Part shown: positions 9,149-18,074 of the stretch, one piece after another
Numbering within the stretch: the first letter of the stretch is position 1
Layout: each line of letters opens with the position of its first letter
From: Bacillota bacterium
GTDB taxonomy: Bacteria; Bacillota; Bacilli; Alicyclobacillales; SLC66
NCBI GenBank assembly: GCA_021846285.1
Contig: JAJZCB010000005.1
Coordinates: 1-64,000 of the forward strand
DNA length: 64,000 nt
Direction: 5' to 3'
Translations under genes and position numbers: made by a program
The notes under the pieces: model-generated
Databases searched by the model: none
Seen by the model: the letters and a program-made list of their open reading frames with translations, nothing else
What the model was told of the DNA's origin: nothing

Positions 9149-10582
9149 CTATACCAGTTTGACTCCAGGCAATGATTCGAATTCCGAGTCGAGTTCTGCG
9201 AATGACATGTCGGTGCCGGCTTCTTCGACGCTGATGCGAGCCGTTTCTCTACCCCACAGAACAACCGGGAGGGCAAGGACAAGCAGAGCGATCGCGATCG
9301 CTTCAAAGATGACGCGATTGCCCCACAGTTGCAACAGAAACGGCAGGGAATATATGGTCACTACCCCGCTCAATATGCGTGCGGTCATTTCTCCGAAATA
9401 AACGCCGCCGCCGCGCAATCGGGTAGGGAACTGTTCCGCCAGGTAGAGTTTTGAGACAGGAAACACCCCAAGGCCGAAAAACGAGGTCAGCAGCCCGGCG
9501 ACAATGACCAGGGCGGCGTTGGTAAACAGTCCAAACATGATGCAACCGATTGACGCGAGGAAAAAATAGACTGTCAAGATCCATTTTCGACCATAACGAT
9601 CGGCCAGATAGCCTTGAACGATCGAGCCTGCGCCTGCGGTGCCCATCATGGCTCCAGTGAAGAGAATGGCGTTGCCGGATCCAAATCCGCGCTCCATCAG
9701 GATGGTGGGTCCGAAGACCAGCAAAATGTAAAACAGGATCAACGCGCCGGTCAGTTGAGCGGCTGCAATGACGCCGCGAGACAGGTACGGCGCTCGCAAA
9801 AGGGAGCGTAACGATGGTTTGCGAACAGCCCCCTGATGAATAACCGCCAAGGCGCGACGATTGATCAACGTCGGATCATGGGGCAGGTTCGCCTGCCGTT
9901 CCAGTTTTTCAACCAACTGCTGCACTTCATCCCGGCGTCCATGCTTGAGTAAAAAACGCGGGGATTCCGGCAACCAGAGGGCCAGTGGAATGAGCAGGAC
10001 GAGCGGAAGACCGCCTAGCAGGAAAGGAATTCGCCAGGAGACAGCCGCCGGGAAGGCATGGATCGCCCAGACTGCAGAAAGACTGGGAATCAGATAAGCC
10101 GCTGTCAATACACCGTTGGAGTATCCGACAGTGACGGCCCGTCGTTTGGCGCGTACAAACTCGGCGAGAAACAGGTAAGGCATAGGGAAAATGGCGCCTT
10201 CACCGATGCCGGCCAGAAGGCGAATGACAAAGAGAAACCAAAAATTCGTGGCGAATGCGCCGAGTACAGTCAATACCGAAAAGCATGCGATACCGCCCAG
10301 GACCACGGTGCGCCGACCCAGTTTGTCAGCGATGATTCCCGAAGGAATGAGCCCGATGACGATGCCAATGGTGGAGGACACGCCAAGGAGACCCTGTTGC
10401 GCTTTAGAGAGATGCCAGACGCCATTCAAGAGCGTCACGACCGGCCCCACGATGCCGATGTCAAACGCTTCGGCAATCCAGACAAGAGAGAGGAGTGCGA
10501 CGATCCAGAAAGCCGATCGAGTCATCGGCATACGATCCAGCCGGGCAAGGAGATTCTCGTCCCGGTACAGTTCCGGTTGCAT
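9149..10582 (-). CDS. MFS transporter, sugar/aromatic-acid:H+ symporter type
   Basis: Twelve-helix secondary transporter of about 477 aa. The loop 2-3 motif is GIIADKLGRRTVVLGG, the segment before the central loop reads WLPESPRFLLKHGR, and the second-half repeat motif is GYLADRYGRKWIL; these place it in the sugar porter or aromatic acid:H+ symporter branch. An ATG at 10600 is open, but AAGGAGGT falls inside those extra codons and lies 7 nt before ATG 10582 (MQPELYRDEN), so 10582 is the start. Substrate unknown. It is monocistronic as far as can be seen. Confidence 0.9.
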   Translation of the reverse strand: MQPELYRDENLLARLDRMPMTRSAFWIVALLSLVWIAEAFDIGIVGPVVTLLNGVWHLSKAQQGLLGVSSTIGIVIGLIPSGIIADKLGRRTVVLGGIACFSVLTVLGAFATNFWFLFVIRLLAGIGEGAIFPMPYLFLAEFVRAKRRAVTVGYSNGVLTAAYLIPSLSAVWAIHAFPAAVSWRIPFLLGGLPLVLLIPLALWLPESPRFLLKHGRRDEVQQLVEKLERQANLPHDPTLINRRALAVIHQGAVRKPSLRSLLRAPYLSRGVIAAAQLTGALILFYILLVFGPTILMERGFGSGNAILFTGAMMGTAGAGSIVQGYLADRYGRKWILTVYFFLASIGCIMFGLFTNAALVIVAGLLTSFFGLGVFPVSKLYLAEQFPTRLRGGGVYFGEMTARILSGVVTIYSLPFLLQLWGNRVIFEAIAIALLVLALPVVLWGRETARISVEEAGTDMSFAELDSEFESLPGVKLV

Positions 10583-10665
10583 AGACCATACCTCCTTCAT
10601 AAAGTGATGAAACCTGGTTCATCCACGTTCTTTGGGTCCCCTGTTCTGGCCGTTTCACTTCGTTC

Positions 10666-11856
10666 CTACTGGGAGGCCCTTGTCACGCCCACTTTAAAGT
10701 GCTTGGGCGCCGAGGATTTCTGACCGACGATATAACTGAGCAAGGGGATGTTTCCAATAAGTCGTGCGATGAGGATGCCACCCCCGTAAACCACGGCGAT
10801 TGCTGCCGGAAGCAGGAGCAAACGGATGGGAGTGCTTGGATCGATGCGATAGATCGCGATCTCCACGAAGTGCAGGATCAGTGGATGCACGAGAAAGACT
10901 CCAAATGAAGCCGCCGCCGCGACTTTTACGAAGCGGGAAAACCACTGCACTCCAGGCTCCAGGCGAACTTTCGACCAACTCATGCCGGCTCGCCACAACG
11001 CCACGGTGACGGCGAAGCTAAAGGGAATCATCATCGGTTGCAACACCAGCACCGACATGGTCTCATCCTGATGCAGCACCAGTCGGTCAAGAGCGTAGTG
11101 CGCCCACAACGCGAGCAGTACCACTGCCAGTACTCCGTACACGAGCTTTGCGTGTTCCAGCACATACGCTTTGATCTTTTCGTAGTGAATGGCGAACAGG
11201 GCTCCGGAGATGAACCAGAACTGGTACGTGATCAGGTAGCGGTCCCGGTAATGAAGGAGCAGTGCCAACCACTGCGGAAAATGCGCTGTGTCCATGTTTT
11301 GAAGCACCGCTTTGTTGACCCACATGAGCGCAATCTGCAGCGCGAAACTACTGATGAAGAGAACAGTGTGCCAATTTTTCAGTTTTTTCATAAACATGAC
11401 GAAGAGCGGAAAGAATAGGTACAGTTGCATGGAAATAACCAGATAATAAAGATAGAACTGATGTCCATCGAGCAAAGAAGTGCCGTAGGTTCCCATGACG
11501 TTGGGCAGTGTCCACTGCCAGCCTTTGAGATACGTGCCGGAAAACAGGATGTACAGGAGCGTAAAGGCCGCGTAGGGAATGAAAATCAGTTTGAAGCGTT
11601 TTGACCAGAAAGACAGGGCTTTGAAGGGTCGATTGTAGTAGGTAATGAACAGCACCAGCCCGGTAATAAACATGAATGATTCCCTGGTAAAATGCAGGGC
11701 GGTCAACGCAGCTTCGAACCCGACGCCTGTTTCTGACAGCGGCGGCGAAAACAGATTGAAAAATGAGATCACATGAACGCACACAACGCCGAAAATAATA
11801 AATGCGCGCATCAGATCCACTTCGTACAGATGCTCCTTCATAGTATCGATCCGCAC
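10666..11856 (-). CDS. membrane acyltransferase, acyltransferase-3 family
   Basis: Integral membrane protein of about 390 aa with ten or so helices. The N-terminal EVDLMRAFIIFGVVCVHV is the acyltransferase-3 signature, with a conserved His in helix 1. Proteins of this family move acyl groups onto surface sugars, peptidoglycan or lipids. The start is GTG 11856 or ATG 11841; neither has ideally spaced Shine-Dalgarno (AAGGGAG). It is divergent from an acyl-activating ligase and a secreted SGNH hydrolase, which suggests a surface O-acylation role (inference). Confidence 0.85.
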   Translation of the reverse strand: MRIDTMKEHLYEVDLMRAFIIFGVVCVHVISFFNLFSPPLSETGVGFEAALTALHFTRESFMFITGLVLFITYYNRPFKALSFWSKRFKLIFIPYAAFTLLYILFSGTYLKGWQWTLPNVMGTYGTSLLDGHQFYLYYLVISMQLYLFFPLFVMFMKKLKNWHTVLFISSFALQIALMWVNKAVLQNMDTAHFPQWLALLLHYRDRYLITYQFWFISGALFAIHYEKIKAYVLEHAKLVYGVLAVVLLALWAHYALDRLVLHQDETMSVLVLQPMMIPFSFAVTVALWRAGMSWSKVRLEPGVQWFSRFVKVAAAASFGVFLVHPLILHFVEIAIYRIDPSTPIRLLLLPAAIAVVYGGGILIARLIGNIPLLSYIVGQKSSAPKHFKVGVTRASQ

Positions 11857-12057
11857 ACTCCCTTCTGGACTTGATGGTAAATGGGAAGTTTTAAAGTTAC
11901 CTTAAGGCGTCGCTATGCCGGGTCTGAACGGCTTTGATCGATCATACAGACCTTGATCAGCCGTGGGCTGGGGAGGGAGGAACTGATCATTAAGGCGATT
12001 TTAAGATTGTTTAGGCAAACTGAAGTCAATCTTATCTGATTTCCGGAGATTGGAGCG

Positions 12058-13668
12058 ATGAAGGTGTCCAAGTTAAGCGCGCTTCTATATGCAAGGTTGC
12101 GGACGGGCGCGTCCGCGGTAGCGCATGACAGTGAACACTGGTTCACGCGCGAACAATTGCTGCGCGATATGAAATACGTACACGATGTGTTGCGGACCTT
12201 CGGAATTGCAGCTGGCGACCGCGTTGTCCTCGCTCAGATCAACTCATACGCTTTTGTGGCTCTGTATAGTTCTCTCCTGACTTATGGCGCTGTGGTGGTG
12301 CCTGTTAATCCAAATATGCCCACTCCTGAACTGACGGGAGTGATCAAGCGTTCAGAGGCCGTCATGGCGTTCGTTGGACCGGAGCTTGTCGATGCGCTGG
12401 GCGCAACGGAACCGCTGCATCGGTTGCGGACAGTGGCCGCCGCCTTTGTGAACGCGGACAAGAGATTGGAACTCTCCGTGTTCGCGGTCTGGACGGATGG
12501 TCTGTTCCCGGATAGCTCTGACGCGTACGCAGCGGCGGCCATGCCTCCGACAGCCTCGCTTGCCTTTGAAAATGTGGCCGACGCGATAGCGGGCGTTGCG
12601 GAAAGCGACCCTGCCGTCCTGCTGTTTACATCCGGAACCACAGGCACTCCCAAAGGAGTGCTGCTCACCCATGGGCAGGTGCTCGCCACAGTGCGTAATG
12701 TGACGAATGCTCACCGTTTGACTGCGACTGATGTGAGTTACTGTTTTTTACCCATGTTTCACATCAACGCACAGGTTGTCGCTCTTTTGTCCACGCTGAC
12801 GACCGGCGGGCGTTTGGTCATCGGTCAAAAATTCAGCGCGTCGCGATTTTGGCCGACTGTCATTGAACATGGTGTGACGTGGGTTTCCGCCGTGCCCACG
12901 GTGATTGCGATACTCGTCAAAGCTCCCGATCCATCCGCGGCTGCTGCGTCCCTGCGGTTCGTACGATCTGCGTCCGCGCCGCTTCCGGCCCTGCAGGGTC
13001 GGAGATTCGAGGCAAAGTTTGGCGTACCAGTGATTGAATCTTACGGATTAACGGAGGCTGCCAGCCAGGTTTGTGTCAACCCGTTGCCCCCAGGGAAGCA
13101 CAAATTTGGGTCTGCAGGTGTGCCGTATGGAGTTGAACTGCGTGTGGTGGATGACGCAGGCAGTGTGCTGCCGGACGGCGACGTCGGGGAAATTGTGATT
13201 CGCGGCGAGAGTGTGATCGCTGCTTACGCATACGGCGACGAGACTGGCGCGAGCTTTCGCGAAGGTTGGTTTCACACTGGCGATCTGGGATATCTAGATG
13301 AGGATGGATATCTGTTTATTACCGGACGGAGCAAGGAAATGATCAACCGCGCCGGCCAGAAGATAAGTCCCCGGGAAGTGGAAGAAGTCATTGGCAGACA
13401 CGCTGGGGTGAAGGCCTGCGCAGTGATCGGCTTGCCTGATGAGTTGTACGGTGAACGCGTGGTGGCTTACGTCGTTCCGGAGGAATCGACGCGGCGTCAG
13501 GACGCTTCCTTTAAGGAGCAGTTGCGAACCCTCTGCGTCGCTACTGTTTCCGCATACAAATGTCCCGCGGAGTTCCATTTGGTTGAGGAAATCCCTCTTG
13601 GCCCCACCGGCAAGATACAACGCCACCGTTTGAAAGAGGAGATTATGGCTATCGGTTGTGCAAACTGA
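12058..13668 (+). CDS. acyl-CoA synthetase-like AMP-dependent ligase
   Basis: Adenylate-forming enzyme of 536 aa. Motifs are LLFTSGTTGTPKGVLLTHG (P-loop), ESYGLTEAASQ, GWFHTGDLGYLDEDGYL, the hinge GRSKEMINRAGQKISPREVEE and the C-terminal catalytic Lys in GPTGKIQRHRL. The substrate is probably a carboxylic or fatty acid, but it cannot be fixed from sequence. It is not a second MenE by context. ATG 12058 has GGAG 5-6 nt upstream. It slightly overlaps or abuts the SGNH hydrolase gene, so the two are likely co-transcribed. Confidence 0.88.
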   Translation: MKVSKLSALLYARLRTGASAVAHDSEHWFTREQLLRDMKYVHDVLRTFGIAAGDRVVLAQINSYAFVALYSSLLTYGAVVVPVNPNMPTPELTGVIKRSEAVMAFVGPELVDALGATEPLHRLRTVAAAFVNADKRLELSVFAVWTDGLFPDSSDAYAAAAMPPTASLAFENVADAIAGVAESDPAVLLFTSGTTGTPKGVLLTHGQVLATVRNVTNAHRLTATDVSYCFLPMFHINAQVVALLSTLTTGGRLVIGQKFSASRFWPTVIEHGVTWVSAVPTVIAILVKAPDPSAAAASLRFVRSASAPLPALQGRRFEAKFGVPVIESYGLTEAASQVCVNPLPPGKHKFGSAGVPYGVELRVVDDAGSVLPDGDVGEIVIRGESVIAAYAYGDETGASFREGWFHTGDLGYLDEDGYLFITGRSKEMINRAGQKISPREVEEVIGRHAGVKACAVIGLPDELYGERVVAYVVPEESTRRQDASFKEQLRTLCVATVSAYKCPAEFHLVEEIPLGPTGKIQRHRLKEEIMAIGCAN

Positions 13669-13678
13669 CTTTGGGGGA

Positions 13679-14452
13679 ATGGTGTTGAAGCGTTTGCTTT
13701 TGCTGTGTGTGCTCTTTGCGATACCGATTGTCGTCATCGTGCGATTGCAACCCCGTGCCGATGCGGTGTCACTGCACACTGGCTCCCTATCCAGGCGTAC
13801 GACCGCGCTCCATCAGGCAGCAGCGGCAAAACATCAGACAGTCCGAGTAATGACCGTAGGTTCGTCGGTCGCCCGTGGTTGGGACGATCCGATTGGCGGC
13901 GGATATCTGGCGCGCGCATTCCGCTCGTTCACTGCGCTTGGCGGCGCCTATTATAAGGTGTATGATCGAGCGCAACCGGGCGCCGGGGTGCGAAAGATTG
14001 TAAGTCAGTATCCTCTGTGGCTAAAGTCGGTGAAGCCGCAAATCGTCGTCATTTCCTGGGGAGCGCTGGACAATCTGCACAACAAGACTCCGATCAGTAT
14101 ATTTCGGCAGCAAATTCATTGGGAAATTCAGAGTGCGCTTGCGGCGCATGCTGTAGTATTCATCGTCACGCCGCCAATCACCAAAGCGTCCTATACGGAA
14201 TATCCGACGCAAGAACCGTTTGTCCTCGACAACGAAATGAATGTGGCCAAGAGTTTCAACAGCAAAAACGTATATGTATTCGATGTCTTCGATCAGATGA
14301 AGGCGTATCTCGTCGCTCATCATCAGACTTATGTACCCTATATGGCCGACGGTTGGCACCCGAATGCCAAGGGACACGCTCTGGCGGGACAGATTCTCTA
14401 CATGGACATGTTGCGCGAGTTTGGATCCAAAACTGTCGCCTTCATGGGCTAG
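13679..14452 (+). CDS. secreted SGNH/GDSL-type hydrolase
   Basis: Putative extracellular esterase of about 257 aa. A hydrophobic N-terminus (LLLLCVLFAIPIVVIV) is a signal peptide or anchor. Block I is MTVGSSVARGW with the candidate nucleophile Ser, an Asn-containing block follows (VISWGALDNL), and the C-terminal D-x-x-H motif is DGWHPNAKGH. The start is uncertain: GGGGGA at 13673-13678 abuts ATG 13679 and fits TTG 13685 best by spacing. The stop overlaps the convergent MFS gene by 4 bp. With the neighbouring acyltransferase and ligase it may remodel acyl groups on surface polymers. Confidence 0.8.
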   Translation: MVLKRLLLLCVLFAIPIVVIVRLQPRADAVSLHTGSLSRRTTALHQAAAAKHQTVRVMTVGSSVARGWDDPIGGGYLARAFRSFTALGGAYYKVYDRAQPGAGVRKIVSQYPLWLKSVKPQIVVISWGALDNLHNKTPISIFRQQIHWEIQSALAAHAVVFIVTPPITKASYTEYPTQEPFVLDNEMNVAKSFNSKNVYVFDVFDQMKAYLVAHHQTYVPYMADGWHPNAKGHALAGQILYMDMLREFGSKTVAFMG

Positions 14453-15630
14453 ACCGCAGAGCTGATCGTTTGCAACTTGCGGCGCCGCCAGGCGAAAACG
14501 GCCGCTATCAGGCAGATCATCGCCGCGGTGAGATAGAATTCACGTGGAGATCCCGCTTCGTAAAGCATGCCGCCAAAGATGTTGCCCAGCACATTGCCGA
14601 GCGCAATGGTGGCGCCAAATATACCCTGTCCAGTCGCAAAAAGGCGTTTGGGAAGGGTATTTCTGATATACATGACGCACGACGTATAAAAGAAACCAAA
14701 AGATACACCATGCAGAATTTGTATAGCCACGACCATAACGGTCCATGGCGAAACGGCTACAACCACCCAGCGCAGGGCATAGGAGGCGGCTGACAAAATG
14801 AGCATGTATCGCGGACCCAAGCGATTGTACAGCTTTGTGGCAAAGGGCATTGTGAATACCTCGCTGCCTGAGGAGAGAACATAAGCGAGCGGCAGCAGTT
14901 TCGCGCCCCCCTCCAATCTCGACATGTATAACGGGAAAAATGTGTTATACGCGGGAATCGTCAATGCCAGTCCGAGGACGATCAGGTAAAAAGGCAGCAG
15001 GGGTCTGAGACTCGCGGCGCGATGGACCGACGAATCATGGCGCGATGCGTCCTGATCGGCGCTGGACAACGGACTGTCTTCCTGGACTACCTCCCGGATT
15101 GTCAAGGAGACAAGAAAGCCTGTCGCCACGAAGGGAGAGTACAGGAGCCACAGGAAATCGATTGATCCGTGAAGGAGAAAGGCTGTCACTGACAGATTGG
15201 CGAGTGAAAACCCAATCGATCCAAACACGCGCACGCGTCCGTAGTCAATCCCGTATCGTTGCGCGTACTCGAGTGTAAGGTGATCAGCGAGCGGGGAAAA
15301 CGCAGTGAGGAATACTGCGAGTCCGGTGAGGGTGCCCGCGATGGCAACCACGGTTGACGAGTGGTACAAGATGATCACAAGGATCGGCAGCGCCAATAAC
15401 TGCAGGCGCAACAATGGCACGGTGCGGCCCGTTCGATCAGCGGCGGCGCCCCATAAAGGCGGCAGAAGGATGCCCACGATCGGATTGATGCTGAGCAACA
15501 GTCCGATACTGAGCGGTGAGAAGTGGCGATGAGCCAGCAATATGGGCAAATAGGGAATGAGCGAGCCTAAACCGGCAAAAAACGCGAGGTATAGGCTGCG
15601 CAGCTTCCAGGTCTCGAATTGTACGTTCAC
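14449..15630 (-). CDS. MFS transporter
   Basis: Twelve-helix MFS protein of 393 aa. The loop 2-3 motif is WGAAADRTGRTVPLLR, and the YGRVRVFGSIGFSLAN segment is typical of the MFS_1-like/nucleoside- or sugar-porter group. Translation starts at GTG 15630 with GAGG 7 nt upstream. It converges on the SGNH hydrolase gene, sharing the last 4 bp. Function and substrate are unknown. A 28-residue membrane protein with its own promoter lies just upstream on the same strand and could be co-transcribed. Confidence 0.86.
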   Translation of the reverse strand: MNVQFETWKLRSLYLAFFAGLGSLIPYLPILLAHRHFSPLSIGLLLSINPIVGILLPPLWGAAADRTGRTVPLLRLQLLALPILVIILYHSSTVVAIAGTLTGLAVFLTAFSPLADHLTLEYAQRYGIDYGRVRVFGSIGFSLANLSVTAFLLHGSIDFLWLLYSPFVATGFLVSLTIREVVQEDSPLSSADQDASRHDSSVHRAASLRPLLPFYLIVLGLALTIPAYNTFFPLYMSRLEGGAKLLPLAYVLSSGSEVFTMPFATKLYNRLGPRYMLILSAASYALRWVVVAVSPWTVMVVAIQILHGVSFGFFYTSCVMYIRNTLPKRLFATGQGIFGATIALGNVLGNIFGGMLYEAGSPREFYLTAAMICLIAAVFAWRRRKLQTISSAV

Positions 15631-15742
15631 GGCAAAACCTCACTGTCTGAAGGAACGGTTGCAAGTTCATACACAAAGAAGACGCTTCCCCGTACCTGCG
15701 CCTCCCTTGCCGTAGCTAAGTTTTGTTTTGTCAATGACATCG

Positions 15743-15829
15743 TTATTTCTTGCGACGCATCACAAAATAAATGGCGACTGCAACGATAACGACCGCCAGA
15801 ATAACCCACCGAATTACATGGTGACCCAA
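15743..15829 (-). CDS. 28-residue single-helix membrane protein
   Basis: Short frame starting at TTG 15829, preceded 6-7 nt upstream by a strong GGAGGAGG site. The product begins GHHVIRWVILAVVIVAVAI, a membrane helix, and ends YFVMRRKK, a positively charged tail, so an N-out/C-in topology is expected. A well-formed sigma-A-type promoter lies 34 nt further upstream on the same strand. The promoter, ribosome site, helix and charge pattern together argue for a real small protein. No family is recognised. Confidence 0.6.
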   Translation of the reverse strand: MGHHVIRWVILAVVIVAVAIYFVMRRKK

Positions 15830-15862
15830 GAAAGTTCCTCCTCCCTCCGTCGATTCTCGTCT

Positions 15863-15891
15863 ACTATACTATGGATTCAGGGACTTGTCAG
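15863..15891 (-). promoter_or_regulatory. sigma-A-type promoter for the small membrane protein
   Basis: On the minus strand, -35 CTGACA (15886-15891) and -10 TATAGT (15863-15868) are separated by exactly 17 nt. The predicted start falls just before the ribosome site of the 28-residue ORF. The remainder of 15892-16100 holds no recognised gene. Confidence 0.65.
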
Positions 15892-16102
15892 TAAGAATTC
15901 GAGGGAGCAAAGCGCAGGTGAATTTCTGGAGATTATCAAATTCGCTGCGCGCTGCCACTGGCAGAGTCTTCGCAACGGGCCGAGGCAACAAACCGCGACG
16001 TTTTCCGCCCTGGATCATGTGACCGAAACGCTTTTTTGGCGTCGGGCATCCTGATATAGTGGAAGGAGAGTGTCGGTAATCCGCCGCGAGGGGTGAGGCC
16101 AG

Positions 16103-17902
16103 GTGATCGAAGGTATGGAACAGACGTGGGACCTCGACGTGTTCTTTCCAGGCGGAAGTTCGTCGGAGACGTTTGATAGATTCCTGAAGGAATTGCAACA
16201 GGAAATTTCTTCTTTCCGGGAGTTGGTGTGTCGCCCGGTTCCCGCGATGAGCGCCGCGCAAGTGGAACACTTTGCGTACATACTGGAACAGACGCAGTTT
16301 CTGATGACCCGAATGCGCGAGGCAGGCGCATTTGTAACCTGCCTGAATGCGCAGGATGTTCACGATCAGGGGGCGAAGCTGCTAAGTGGACGCATCAGTC
16401 AGTTGACCGCGGCCAATGTCTCTGCTCTTGCTCTGCTCGATCAGCAATGGCTGCACCTCTCCGAGAGTGTCTGGGAAGCGCTCCTAAGAGAAACACGGGT
16501 TGCTCCCATCGCATTTTCGCTGCGCGAACGCCGCGCCCGGGCCGCGGAAAAATTGCCGATCGACCAGGAACTGCTGGTCACGGACCTGTCCGTGGACGGA
16601 TACCACGCTTGGTCAGACATTTACAATGCGGTTATCGGAAACATGAGTATTCCGGTAGAGAGACACGGCGACGTGATTCCTTTGTCTGTCGGACAGGCCG
16701 CTAACCAGATGCAGGTTGCGGATAGGGCGATCAGAGTAGAGATGTTTGGCAAGTGGGAGCAGGCATTCGCCAAACAGGAGGAACTCTTTGCCAGCACCCT
16801 GAATCATCTGGCCGGATTCCGTTTGCAAGTCTATAGGCATCGGGGATGGGATTCGGTCTTACGGGAACCCCTGCAAAATAATCGCATGACAGAAGCGACA
16901 CTCTCGGTGATGTGGCGAGTGGTCGAGCGTCACAAGGAGGTGCTGGCTTCATTCTTGAGGCGTAAGGGTCGTCTGCTGGGCACGGATACTCTGTCTTGGC
17001 ACGATGCTGCGGCGCCTGTCGGTCACGGGGGCGAACAGGTGACATTTGCGCAGGCAAGAGCTCTGATCGTTGAGCAGTTTGGCCGCTTTAGCCCTGAGAT
17101 GGCCGCATTTGCAGACAAGTGCTTCAAAGAGCGCTGGATCGAAGCGCTCGATCGCCCGGGGAAACGGCCAGGCGGATTTTGCACGAGTTTTCCGGTCGCC
17201 AATCAGTCACGCATTTTCATGACATTTTCCGGATCCGTTGCCAACGTGGCCACCCTCGCACATGAACTTGGTCACGCTTATCATCAATACACCATGCACG
17301 GAATCCCGCCGATGTCCAGGCAGTATGCGATGAACGTGGCTGAGACAGCGTCAACGTTCGCTGAGATGATTGTCGCCGATGCGGCGCTGCGTCAGACAAG
17401 CGTTAGAGAAGAGCGTTTGGCGCTGCTCGATGGAAAGGCGCGTCGGGCGGTTACGTTTTTCATGGATATCCACGCGCGCTTCCTCTTTGAACTTGACTTC
17501 TATGCAGCGCGTAAAGATGGGTTGGTCGGTGCGAAAACGTTGAACGACATGATGGAACGAGCGCAGAAAGAGGCGTTTCTCGGTGTGCTCGATGAATACC
17601 ACCCGCGATATTGGGCATCCAAGATGCATTTCTATATGACGCACAGTCCATTTTACAATTTTCCCTACACCTTTGGCTATCTCTTTAGCGCCGGCGTGTA
17701 CAGAACTGCGCTGTCAGAGGGTCAGGGGTTCGCAGATCGCTACGTCGCACTGCTCCGTGACACGGGTCGGATGACAGTGGAAGATCTGGCGAAGGCGCAT
17801 TTGGGGGTCGACTTGACGAAAGACGAATTTTGGGAATCTGCAGTAAAACTCGTGCTGCAAGACGCCGAAGAGTTTTTGCGCCTGACCGACCAGGACGTGT
17901 GA
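16103..17902 (+). CDS. M3 family oligoendopeptidase F-like
   Basis: Cytosolic zinc metallopeptidase of 599 aa that cleaves short peptides. The HExxH site is TLAHELGHAYH (about residues 385-394), and the third zinc ligand is likely the Glu in NVAETAS about 23 residues on. The downstream substrate region HPRYWASKMHFYMTHSPFYNFPYTFGYL is typical of PepF. GTG 16103 has GAGG 4 nt upstream; ATG 16115 is an alternative with poorer spacing. It is followed by threonine synthase after about 170 bp. Confidence 0.93.
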   Translation: MIEGMEQTWDLDVFFPGGSSSETFDRFLKELQQEISSFRELVCRPVPAMSAAQVEHFAYILEQTQFLMTRMREAGAFVTCLNAQDVHDQGAKLLSGRISQLTAANVSALALLDQQWLHLSESVWEALLRETRVAPIAFSLRERRARAAEKLPIDQELLVTDLSVDGYHAWSDIYNAVIGNMSIPVERHGDVIPLSVGQAANQMQVADRAIRVEMFGKWEQAFAKQEELFASTLNHLAGFRLQVYRHRGWDSVLREPLQNNRMTEATLSVMWRVVERHKEVLASFLRRKGRLLGTDTLSWHDAAAPVGHGGEQVTFAQARALIVEQFGRFSPEMAAFADKCFKERWIEALDRPGKRPGGFCTSFPVANQSRIFMTFSGSVANVATLAHELGHAYHQYTMHGIPPMSRQYAMNVAETASTFAEMIVADAALRQTSVREERLALLDGKARRAVTFFMDIHARFLFELDFYAARKDGLVGAKTLNDMMERAQKEAFLGVLDEYHPRYWASKMHFYMTHSPFYNFPYTFGYLFSAGVYRTALSEGQGFADRYVALLRDTGRMTVEDLAKAHLGVDLTKDEFWESAVKLVLQDAEEFLRLTDQDV

Positions 17903-18074
17903 TAGATGAACCGCATACAGGCAAAACACATGAGAGGGTCCGAAGGAGCATGACAGGAACGCAAGGACCGAAGGGTTCATACACTGGTCATGACGTACGA
18001 ACAGGCGCCCTGAAAACATGATCGTGGATTCACTGGTGCGTCTTTCGCCGCGACTGCCTTTTGGAGGTGGCTGT

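Noticed and set aside
14017-14793. Long plus-strand frame across the SGNH and MFS gene ends
   Set aside because: It overlaps two well-supported genes and has no protein-like pattern.
17950-18021. Short frame after an AAGGAGC site between the M3 peptidase and threonine synthase genes
   Set aside because: The site is only 1 nt from the ATG, and the peptide (about 24 residues) has no membrane or other recognisable character.
17903-18074. T-box or other leader before threonine synthase
   Set aside because: No T-box sequence (AGGGTGG-ACCGCG type) and no terminator/antiterminator pair were found.
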